IMG/VR virus record: IMGVR_UViG_3300046010_005483
Location: 1-33,833 of that record
DNA: 33,833 nt
Direction: 5' to 3' (one strand)
DNA from: a virus
Shown here: positions 1-6,188 of the stretch, one piece after another
Numbering within the stretch: the first letter of the stretch is position 1
How the letters are laid out: each line of letters begins with the position of its first letter
Made by a program: the position numbers and the translations under genes
Notes under the pieces: model-generated
What the model saw: the letters and a program-made list of their open reading frames with translations, nothing else
Databases searched by the model: none
What the model was told of the DNA's origin: nothing

Positions 1-3
1 AAG

Positions 4-110
4 AATCAATAAAATTAACAGTATGATAGCAGAAAATGAATACTTTGAAAACGTTACAAGAAAACAGTTAGTAAAAGTAATTAAAGTAGAAAGTAATACT
101 TTAACATATA
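4..110. repeat. 107-bp terminal direct repeat, left copy
   Basis: Bases 4-110 are identical to 33725-33831. The match stops at a mismatch on each side (position 3 versus 33724, and 111 versus 33832). It covers the end of one gene and the first 88 bases of the next. This pattern is expected when an assembler overruns the end of a circular or circularly permuted genome. A real short terminal redundancy is the alternative. Confidence 0.95.
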
Positions 111-217
111 AAGTAATACATTCAGATGTTTATAACGTAAAAAACGAATTTGTAAACACAAAGAAAAGATTTAATAATTTATATTTAAAAGTAAACAACC
201 CAAGCAGATGGAACTAA
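23..217 (+). CDS. hypothetical protein, 64 aa
   Basis: Function not recognised. It is a small, basic, soluble-looking protein rich in Lys, Asn and Val, with no membrane segment or Cys cluster. Its ATG overlaps the stop of the preceding (frameshifted) gene as ATGA, which is visible at 33744-33747 in the repeated copy. Its 3' end overlaps the start of the DUF3127 SSB-like gene by 10 bases. This tight coupling places it in the early recombination/replication operon that crosses the contig junction. A role beside the single-strand binding protein is possible but not shown. Confidence 0.7.
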   Translation: MIAENEYFENVTRKQLVKVIKVESNTLTYKVIHSDVYNVKNEFVNTKKRFNNLYLKVNNPSRWN

Positions 218-567
218 AAGGAATAGTGAAAAAAGTATTTCAAACAGTACAAGTTACAGAGAAATACTCAAAAAGAGAAGTAGTAATAACTACAAAAGAT
301 GGTATGTACGAACAGGATATACTATTACATTGTAGTAACAATCAAACCGATTTATTAGACGGTATTCGAGTTGGGGATAATGTAGATTGTAAATTCAATT
401 TAAAAGGTCGTGAATGGACAAATCCACAAGGTGAGGTAAAGTACTTCAATAGCCTTGAGTTATGGCAAATAAACGTTCAAACGAAAGAAGAAAGCACACA
501 AGTCGCGAAGCCAACAGCTACTCAGATAGTAAATGAAGTTGAAGATAACGGAGATCTGCCTTTCTGA
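208..567 (+). CDS. ssb: DUF3127-like single-strand DNA-binding protein
   Basis: A 119-residue protein resembling the DUF3127 family, an OB-fold group found in Bacteroidetes and their phages. The N-terminus (about residues 1-85) is a short beta-rich domain with the pattern GREWTNPQGEVKY followed by a hydrophobic strand ending in LELWQI, as in DUF3127. The C-terminus is a flexible linker ending in acidic DNGDLPF, which closely mimics the SSB tail that recruits partner proteins (DDDIPF in E. coli). It lies in the early block together with ERF, Gp157 and NinG genes, which suits a single-strand binding role in replication or recombination. The family match is from memory of the pattern. The SSB role is inferred from fold and tail. 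Confidence 0.75.
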   Translation: MELKGIVKKVFQTVQVTEKYSKREVVITTKDGMYEQDILLHCSNNQTDLLDGIRVGDNVDCKFNLKGREWTNPQGEVKYFNSLELWQINVQTKEESTQVAKPTATQIVNEVEDNGDLPF

Positions 568-698
568 TGAATAGGCTAATATTATACGGATGGGGGTTTA
601 AAGCTCCCATCTCTAAAAAAGAACTTAGAGCAATTAAGTATTTTAAAAGGTTAAATTTAAGAAAATCAATTGAATATAAAAATGAAGAATACGATTAA
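567..698 (+). CDS. small hypothetical protein, 43 aa
   Basis: A short reading frame that fills the gap between the SSB-like and MazG-like genes. Its ATG overlaps the preceding TGA (ATGA at positions 564-570), and its end overlaps the next gene's ATG at 682 by 17 bases. The product is strongly basic (many Lys and Arg), starting MNRLILYGWGFKAP, with no recognised domain. Overlap coupling on both sides is the main support. Confidence 0.5.
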   Translation: MNRLILYGWGFKAPISKKELRAIKYFKRLNLRKSIEYKNEEYD

Positions 699-1431
699 AG
701 AAGGAGATATATTAGTATGTAAATCTAATTATGTTGTTAGTTATAAAGTACATTTTGAAAAAAATAAAAAATATAAAGCTTTTTTGTATGGTTTTGATAG
801 TATTTATATTTTAAGTGAGTTTAATGTATCTTTCCCATTAAATGATTCACTTTTAAGTTATTTTGAACTAAAAAATCCAAAAGAAGAAAAGACAGATAGT
901 ATAGTTGAAGATGTAATAAACCAATTTCGTAAACGTAGCCAAGTTGGAATTGAAAAGTATGGAACTACTTTAGCCGAAAATAATCAAGACGATTTTCTTG
1001 AACACACCAAGCAGGAATTAATGGATGCCGTTAACTACATACAGAAACTACAAACACAACGAAAAGATAATATAATACAAAAGGTTAAAGAGTTTAATAA
1101 AGCTTTTAATATACCTTACAGTATAGTACCAAACTTAAGTAAATCAGATAAGCTTTTACGCTTTAAATTGATGCAAGAAGAAAACACCGAGTATCTCGAA
1201 GCCGAAACAATAGAAGACGTAGCAGATGCTTTAGGAGATCAATTATATGTTTTGATAGGTACAATACTTAAACATGGATTACAAGACGTTATCTTTAATG
1301 TATTCAACGAAATTCACGAATCTAATATGTCAAAGTTAGAGAATGGAAAAGCATTACATAGAGAAGACGGTAAGATACTGAAAGGTAAAGATTATTTTAA
1401 ACCAAATTTAAAGCAATTCTTTAATAAATAA
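682..1431 (+). CDS. two-domain MazG-like nucleotide pyrophosphohydrolase
   Basis: A 249-residue protein with two all-alpha NTP pyrophosphohydrolase-like segments. Residues about 75-125 carry the DUF550-type pattern (KYGTTL, then EHTKQELMDAVNYI). Residues about 150-245 carry a MazG/HisE-like module with EENTEYLEA and DVADALGDQLYV, the usual paired acidic motifs for Mg-dependent cleavage of NTPs to NMP and pyrophosphate. It ends with the NMSKLENGKALHREDGK signature common in phage MazG-like proteins. Likely roles are control of the nucleotide pool, or removal of (p)ppGpp or modified nucleotides during infection. The start is the ATG at 682, with an A-rich leader. It is the last gene before the terminator at 1474. 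Confidence 0.8.
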   Translation: MKNTIKEGDILVCKSNYVVSYKVHFEKNKKYKAFLYGFDSIYILSEFNVSFPLNDSLLSYFELKNPKEEKTDSIVEDVINQFRKRSQVGIEKYGTTLAENNQDDFLEHTKQELMDAVNYIQKLQTQRKDNIIQKVKEFNKAFNIPYSIVPNLSKSDKLLRFKLMQEENTEYLEAETIEDVADALGDQLYVLIGTILKHGLQDVIFNVFNEIHESNMSKLENGKALHREDGKILKGKDYFKPNLKQFFNK

Positions 1432-1473
1432 TTATTAATTTAGCACCGCTTTCGCTTTTGCTTTTTTCCAGTC

Positions 1474-1504
1474 AGCCCTAACATTAATTTTGTTAGGGTT
1501 TTTT
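1474..1504 (+). terminator. intrinsic terminator ending the early block
   Basis: Inverted repeat 1474-1483 / 1491-1500 (CCCTAAC paired with GTTAGGG, extended to 10 bp with one G-U pair), a 7-base loop, then a T run to 1504. It follows the MazG-like gene and sits directly upstream of a promoter, so it separates early from late transcription. Confidence 0.85.
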
Positions 1505-1506
1505 AT

Positions 1507-1514
1507 TATATTTG
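1507..1514 (+). promoter_or_regulatory. Bacteroidetes promoter (-7 TATATTTG) for the late block
   Basis: TATATTTG fits the Bacteroidetes -7 consensus TAnnTTTG. A TTG at 1490-1492 could serve as the -33 element, but the 14-base spacing is short and it lies inside the terminator hairpin. It is the only promoter-like site seen before the packaging and structural genes, so it probably drives the whole late block. Confidence 0.65.
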
Positions 1515-1518
1515 TCAT

Positions 1519-1611
1519 ATGAAAGTAAAAGTAAAACCAAAGTACTGTTTAATCTATATCGAATCGGATTTTTATAACGGTGGCATAGAAATAATTTATT
1601 ATCTTAATTAA
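1519..1611 (+). CDS. possible leader peptide, 30 aa
   Basis: A 30-codon frame starting 4 bases after the -7 element and ending 1 base before the ATG of the next gene. The product begins MKVKVKPKYCLIYIESD and is rich in aromatic residues. The ATG is so close to the promoter that the message would be leaderless or start inside the frame, so this may simply be 5' untranslated RNA. Confidence 0.3.
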   Translation: MKVKVKPKYCLIYIESDFYNGGIEIIYYLN

Positions 1612-1612
1612 A

Positions 1613-1849
1613 ATGAAATACGAAATATTAGCCCTTTTCACGAGTGTAATACTACACCACGAATTAAACATAGGTTACTACCTTAGAAAGGTCACAGGAA
1701 CGAGAATATCAAAGCCTATCAAACCATTAGATTGCTTTCCATGTTTTACATTTTGGATTAGTCTTCCATTTGGTTTGATTTTAAACGATCTTTATTTACC
1801 TTTAACCACATTTTTAATAGCTAAATTTTATGATACTATCAGCAAATAG
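1613..1849 (+). CDS. small membrane protein with a CFPC motif
   Basis: A 78-residue protein with an N-terminal hydrophobic stretch and a C-terminal hydrophobic segment (residues about 44-70), giving one or two membrane passes. A central DCFPCFTFW motif resembles a group of small membrane proteins in Bacteroidetes phages. Function not recognised. It is the first clear gene of the late block and overlaps the next gene by 20 bases, upstream of the terminase pair. Confidence 0.65.
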   Translation: MKYEILALFTSVILHHELNIGYYLRKVTGTRISKPIKPLDCFPCFTFWISLPFGLILNDLYLPLTTFLIAKFYDTISK

Positions 1850-2093
1850 TTTTGAATCTTACGAAAAGATCAAAGACAAACAAAACGAATCTAAGTTATC
1901 AGATAACGAATTCTTACTTTTGAATGAAGTATATTCAGAGATAACGAAAAGACCTATAACAAAAGGGTGTAATAACTGTTTACTTTCTGCATGGAAAATA
2001 ATCGAAAACTGGAAAGTTAGATTTTACGAAGAAACAAAATCTAAATATTCAGTAGAACAACCAAAGAAAACGAGACGTAAACCAAAAGCATAA
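1830..2093 (+). CDS. hypothetical protein, 87 aa, upstream of terminase
   Basis: Function not recognised. The product is helical with a conserved-looking CNNCLLSAWKIIENW core (about residues 48-62) and a basic tail ending KKTRRKPKA. The basic tail could contact DNA. It lies between a membrane protein and the small terminase, overlapping the former by 20 bases and ending 5 bases before the latter, so it is co-expressed with the packaging genes. A link to packaging is only inferred from position. Confidence 0.65.
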   Translation: MILSANSFESYEKIKDKQNESKLSDNEFLLLNEVYSEITKRPITKGCNNCLLSAWKIIENWKVRFYEETKSKYSVEQPKKTRRKPKA

Positions 2094-2098
2094 ACACA

Positions 2099-2506
2099 AT
2101 GAATGCTAAATCAAACGACTTTATACTATCAATAGAGAAACACGCAGATAACTATATTGCTGAATGTTTAGCAAACACAAAAGAAGTAGTTTCTGGTAGC
2201 GGTAAAGTAATAGAAGTTAGAGATAGACACATACCAACAATCGAATACTTTTTGAATATCTATTTGCCTTTGTTGAAACTTGAAACAATAGTGAAATCAA
2301 CTTACTATGCTTGGTTAAAATCAGAAGACGAACTTAAATCGAACACTATAAAAAGTATAGATGCTAAATTTAAAGCACTTGCAACCGATATAGTAGCTAA
2401 TGAAGGCAAAGGAATATTCTATGCTAAGAATCGTTTAGGTATGCACGACAAACAACAAATAGAGCAAACGATAATCGAGAAGTTCGATTTTGATGGCAAC
2501 GATTAA
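2099..2506 (+). CDS. terS: terminase small subunit (putative)
   Basis: A 135-residue helical protein directly upstream of the large terminase, overlapping it by 14 bases. It has an N-terminal region likely to bind DNA (residues about 25-80, including IPTIEYFLNIYLPLLKLETI and a YYAW segment) and a C-terminal part with NRLGMHDKQ, a pattern common to TerS proteins that act on replicated phage DNA. TerS recognises the genome and loads the large subunit for packaging. The call rests on size, position and the C-terminal motif. Confidence 0.75.
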   Translation: MNAKSNDFILSIEKHADNYIAECLANTKEVVSGSGKVIEVRDRHIPTIEYFLNIYLPLLKLETIVKSTYYAWLKSEDELKSNTIKSIDAKFKALATDIVANEGKGIFYAKNRLGMHDKQQIEQTIIEKFDFDGND

Positions 2507-3689
2507 AGGATATAAGCCCCACGAGAAGCAAAGACTAATACACCACTCGATAAACAACGAGCCGTATAAGTATTACGTTTTAAATATAGGTAGGCAGTTT
2601 GGGAAAACCATGTTAGGTATTAACCAAATGCTTTACTGGGCAATCAATCACAAAGGTTGTTCTATTGCGTGGGTAACTCCTATCTACAAACAATCTAAGA
2701 AGGTATTTGACGAAATGGAAGGTGTAACCGCACGAAGTGGATTATTCCAATATAACAGGTCAGATTTAACGATAACAGGCTTAGGAAGTAAAATTCAGTT
2801 CTTTTCTGGTGAGCGTCCTGACAATATTCGTGGTAACACATTCGACTATCTTATAATCGATGAGTATGCCTTTACACGTGCGGAGTTATGGAGTGAAGTT
2901 CTTTCAGCTACTGTCCTTGTAAAAGGTAAGAAGGTTATATTTATTTCAACTCCAAAGGGTAAGAATCACTTCTACAAGATGAGTCTACAACCGAACTACG
3001 ATGAGAGATACAAATACTTTCACTATACGTCCTTTGATAATCCTATGATTGATCCAAATGACTTAGAAGAAAGGAAACGTAACCTTCCGGCCCATATCTT
3101 TGAACAGGAGTATTTAGCGAAGTTCATTGATAATGCAAGTGGACTATTCAAGAATGTGGATAGTTGTGTATTTGAAGGTACAGAAAACAAAGGTAATCTT
3201 TATGGTGGTTTAGATATTGGGCGTGCAGATGACTACACGGTTTTAACAATTTTAAATTCTAACTATGAAATGATATATGTTAACCGTTGGAGGCATTTAG
3301 AATGGTCACGTATAATAGATGAGGTTTCAGAGGTTATAAAGCATTATAACGCAAAGGTAATGGTTGAGGTAAACAATCAAGGAGATGTATTCTTTGAGAT
3401 GCTTCAGAATCGAATATACAACTTTGTAGAGCCTTATGTAACTTCTGTAAAGTCTAAGCCTATAATGATTGAGGATCTATCCGTGTTATTCGAGAATAAA
3501 GAAATAAAAGTATTAAACCAAAACTGGCTAATAGATGAACTAAATGCATTCACTTATGTATACAATGAAAAGACCAGACGTGTTCAATACGGTGCACCTC
3601 AGGGAGTTCATGATGATGGTGTGATGAGTTTAGCGTTAGCAGTGCAATCAATTAAAACAATAAGCAATGGGTATTTTGAAGTATATTAA
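2493..3689 (+). CDS. terL: terminase large subunit
   Basis: ATPase-nuclease motor that pumps DNA into the prohead and cuts it. The ATPase domain shows Walker A GRQFGKT (about residue 33), Walker B YLIIDEYAF (about 118) and the coupling motif STPKG (about 151). The RNase H-like nuclease domain begins near GGLDIGRADDYTVL (about 238) and ends with HDDGVMSLALAV (about 372), with the expected catalytic Asp residues. At 398 residues it is normal length for the Terminase_6 type. The ATG at 2493 is preferred over a TTG at 2490. It overlaps TerS upstream and the next gene by 23 bases. Confidence 0.95.
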   Translation: MATIKGYKPHEKQRLIHHSINNEPYKYYVLNIGRQFGKTMLGINQMLYWAINHKGCSIAWVTPIYKQSKKVFDEMEGVTARSGLFQYNRSDLTITGLGSKIQFFSGERPDNIRGNTFDYLIIDEYAFTRAELWSEVLSATVLVKGKKVIFISTPKGKNHFYKMSLQPNYDERYKYFHYTSFDNPMIDPNDLEERKRNLPAHIFEQEYLAKFIDNASGLFKNVDSCVFEGTENKGNLYGGLDIGRADDYTVLTILNSNYEMIYVNRWRHLEWSRIIDEVSEVIKHYNAKVMVEVNNQGDVFFEMLQNRIYNFVEPYVTSVKSKPIMIEDLSVLFENKEIKVLNQNWLIDELNAFTYVYNEKTRRVQYGAPQGVHDDGVMSLALAVQSIKTISNGYFEVY

Positions 3690-4278
3690 TATTAAGGCAC
3701 CAAAGTCAATGAATGACTTAAGGATTGAACATTTACAAGCTTTGACTAATCCAAAGTTTACGACAGGTGAATTAGACTTGAATGACATCATAGAGTTTTT
3801 AAGCGTGCTTACAAGCGGTACAGTAAACGAATTAAAGAAAGTGAATATATCAGAACTAAAAGATATTTACGTTCATTGTATAGGCTTATTTGAAAACTAC
3901 AAAGCAACAGAGCCTGAGAAAGAAATTGAGGTGTTAGGACAAAAGTATGAATTAGTAGACCCTAAAAAAGTTGGTGTAGGTTGGCATATAGACGTATCAA
4001 ATTCAGATATGCAAGCGAATCCTGCTCGATTGGTGGCATTGATGTATATCGAGAAAGGCACGAATTACGGAGACTTGGACGCTAACGGGAATATGATATA
4101 CTCTAATCAGGAAAGGGAAAAGATATTTAAACAGCATTTGCCACTACCTATCTACTTAAACGTGGTTAGTTTTTTTTTGCGACAATCAATCGTATTAATA
4201 GAGAGTTATACGGGGAGCCAAAAGAAGACGAAAATAAGACTGATAAGAAATCTTCTCGCTATACGTGGGAAAAGGTAA
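3667..4278 (+). CDS. putative tail assembly chaperone, zero-frame product
   Basis: The zero-frame product has 203 residues. Residues 1-170 look like a well-folded helical domain (including VGVGWHIDVSNSD and ARLVALMYIEKG). After the T9 run at 4170-4178 the zero frame changes character to a Ser/Lys/Arg-rich tail and stops. The -1 frame instead encodes a sensible acidic and helical extension. This matches tail assembly chaperones of the lambda G/GT type, which make a short and a frameshifted long form in a fixed ratio and coat the tape measure during assembly. The family call rests mainly on the frameshift architecture. The position just after TerL, far from the tape measure, is unusual. Confidence 0.6.
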   Translation: MGILKYINIKAPKSMNDLRIEHLQALTNPKFTTGELDLNDIIEFLSVLTSGTVNELKKVNISELKDIYVHCIGLFENYKATEPEKEIEVLGQKYELVDPKKVGVGWHIDVSNSDMQANPARLVALMYIEKGTNYGDLDANGNMIYSNQEREKIFKQHLPLPIYLNVVSFFLRQSIVLIESYTGSQKKTKIRLIRNLLAIRGKR

Positions 4279-4415
4279 TACACTTTTTAAGTAAGGAATA
4301 CAATACAAGTTGGGAAGAGGTAGTAAAATGGAACGTTTATAAATTCAATCATAGACTAAATTTTATTAATTTTGAGAAACAACAAGAAATAAAAACGATA
4401 CAACGTGGTAAATGA
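3667..4415 (+). CDS. putative tail assembly chaperone, -1 frameshift fusion
   Basis: If ribosomes slip back one base on the T9 run (T TTT TTT at 4170-4176, or T TTT TTG at 4173-4179), translation continues in the -1 frame to the TGA at 4413. The result is about 249 residues: 170 shared plus about 79 new. The new part contains YTWEKVIHFLSKEYNTSW and a helical stretch ending IQRGK, clearly protein-like, and removes an otherwise uncoded gap at 4279-4404. Its end overlaps the GTG start of the next gene. A missed T in the homopolymer would give the same fusion constitutively. Confidence 0.65.
4170..4179 (+). promoter_or_regulatory. -1 ribosomal frameshift slippery site (T9G)
   Basis: Nine T residues at 4170-4178 followed by G. 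In the zero frame the codons are AGT TTT TTT TTG, which contains the X XXY YYZ heptamers T TTT TTT and T TTT TTG. I did not identify a clear stimulatory stem-loop or pseudoknot immediately downstream. Confidence 0.65.
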
Positions 4416-4956
4416 GGCTGATATAGTAGGACAAATTGATTTTGGGGAGGCTGAAGCAATCCTTTCTAACAAGTCGGACAATCCACTTGCTCAACTATTA
4501 TTCGACCTTACAAACGAACTTATTGCTGACCTATCAAAAGAGTTAGACAAACATAGAGCGACAGGGAATTTAGCGTCTTCAATCGTACCCACTCAATTAA
4601 ATCCTGCGCAAATAGAAGTTACAGCACCTTACTATTGGAAGTATTTAAACTATGGTGTAAATGGTATTGCAAAGAACAACGGCGCACCTACTCATGGACC
4701 AGCCCCAAAGACTGAAAAGACTTTTTACCAGGCTATTTACAAATGGATAGGGGATAAAGGTATTACACCACCAAACGGAATAACCAGAGAACAATTTGCG
4801 GGAATGATTAAGAATAGTGTAAGAATGAAAGGTATTGAAGCGACTCACTTTTATGATAAAGTTGTTACACCGCAAAGAGTAGAAGAAATGAGTAAACCAA
4901 TTTCAGCTTTGATTAAAGAAAGTATTATAACGATAATTAAAAAACCAACTACATAA
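4405..4956 (+). CDS. HK97 gp10-like tail completion / neck protein
   Basis: A 183-residue protein with features of the HK97 gp10 family, which joins the head connector to the tail. Visible hallmarks are the RATGNLASSI segment (about residues 51-60), the following beta strand, and APYYWKYLNYGVNG (about 78-91). No suitable ATG exists early in this frame, so the GTG at 4405 is the likely start. That GTG lies inside the end of the frameshifted upstream gene, implying translational coupling. Its end overlaps the next start (ATGG after TAA sharing one base). Family assignment is by pattern, and the exact role is inferred. Confidence 0.65.
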   Translation: MVNEADIVGQIDFGEAEAILSNKSDNPLAQLLFDLTNELIADLSKELDKHRATGNLASSIVPTQLNPAQIEVTAPYYWKYLNYGVNGIAKNNGAPTHGPAPKTEKTFYQAIYKWIGDKGITPPNGITREQFAGMIKNSVRMKGIEATHFYDKVVTPQRVEEMSKPISALIKESIITIIKKPTT

Positions 4957-6188
4957 TGGCAGTATCAATAACACAACAACCAGCGTATGCAACACCATCT
5001 GATAATCCTATTATCTTTCAGTTTAAACAAACCATAAGCGGCAAGTTTAATATGTCATTTGTTATTGAAGTGATAGTTGAAGGAAGTGTTGGAACGTATG
5101 AAGTCTATCCTCAGGATGAAGATGCAACGTATGTTTATGGGAAATACGATGTATCAAATATAGTAGCACCTTACATACCTACACAGAATTTAAAACCTAT
5201 AAATTCAGCAACTATATTTGATCCGGATGGATATAGATTTATATCTGTAAATGTTTATGAAAAGTATTCGACTACAATAAACGGAGCTGTTTCTGTAAAT
5301 CCAACACCTGCTTCGAGCAGTCAAATTGGCGTGTTCAAAGGTAAGCTTTCACGAACTGAATTTTTAAACTGGGATTACACCGACTATCAAAAAGGATTGA
5401 CAAAGCAATTGTTAACTGATAGATCTTATATGTTATATTATTCAACCATTAATCTATACGAGCAAACAATAAAAAAAGAAGATAGCTTAACATATACATG
5501 GATTGACAACACCACAATAGATACACCTGTTAACTATAAAGTAAGATATACATATTACAACGAGGCGACCATAATAAAACAAACTGATGAAAACTTTACT
5601 ACAGGAAATCAAGGTTTATTAGGTTCAATTTATTTCAACTTAGATCAACACGTAAGTTTAGGTTATTTGACAAGTGGTGAAGCTGCAAGTTGTACGAGTG
5701 TTATTATAGGGTTGTTAAATAGTTCAAACGTAAACATTGCGTCTATTACTACTGTAAAATTTGACAACACTTGTTTTTACAATGGAGCTACTTTAAGATT
5801 CATGAATAAATATGGAGCTTATGACAACTATCTATTTACTTATAACAAGAGATATTCAGCAAGCGTGAAATCATTCGAGTTTGAACGTTCACAAGGAAGT
5901 TGGAGTAATGGTGTATATTCATTAAGTAAAGCCAATACAGGAAGGTTAAGTTACCTAAAACAAACTACTAAGAAATTACAATTGATATCTGACTGGTTAG
6001 ATGAGACTACTCAAAACTGGTTGACTCAATTATATGACTCTCCAGCAGTGTATATTAACGAAGGTGAAGAAAATGAAAGTGTAATTATCACTAATTCGAG
6101 TTATCAAATCAAACAGGATAAACACGACGAGCTATTTAATGAGATAGTAGAAATTGAATTTACACCTGAAAACTCTATTAGACTATGA
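4956..6188 (+). CDS. tail / baseplate structural protein, 410 aa
   Basis: I do not recognise a named domain. The protein is beta-rich, with many Tyr, Thr and Asn, no signal peptide and no membrane segment, typical of a virion structural protein. It begins AVSITQQPAYATPSDNPIIF, resembling the start of distal-tail or baseplate proteins in Bacteroidetes siphoviruses. It sits between the gp10-like neck gene and a 734-residue tail protein, with end-to-start overlap of 4 bases (ATGA), so the two are probably made in a fixed ratio. Distal tail protein or baseplate wedge are reasonable candidates. Confidence 0.6.
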   Translation: MAVSITQQPAYATPSDNPIIFQFKQTISGKFNMSFVIEVIVEGSVGTYEVYPQDEDATYVYGKYDVSNIVAPYIPTQNLKPINSATIFDPDGYRFISVNVYEKYSTTINGAVSVNPTPASSSQIGVFKGKLSRTEFLNWDYTDYQKGLTKQLLTDRSYMLYYSTINLYEQTIKKEDSLTYTWIDNTTIDTPVNYKVRYTYYNEATIIKQTDENFTTGNQGLLGSIYFNLDQHVSLGYLTSGEAASCTSVIIGLLNSSNVNIASITTVKFDNTCFYNGATLRFMNKYGAYDNYLFTYNKRYSASVKSFEFERSQGSWSNGVYSLSKANTGRLSYLKQTTKKLQLISDWLDETTQNWLTQLYDSPAVYINEGEENESVIITNSSYQIKQDKHDELFNEIVEIEFTPENSIRL

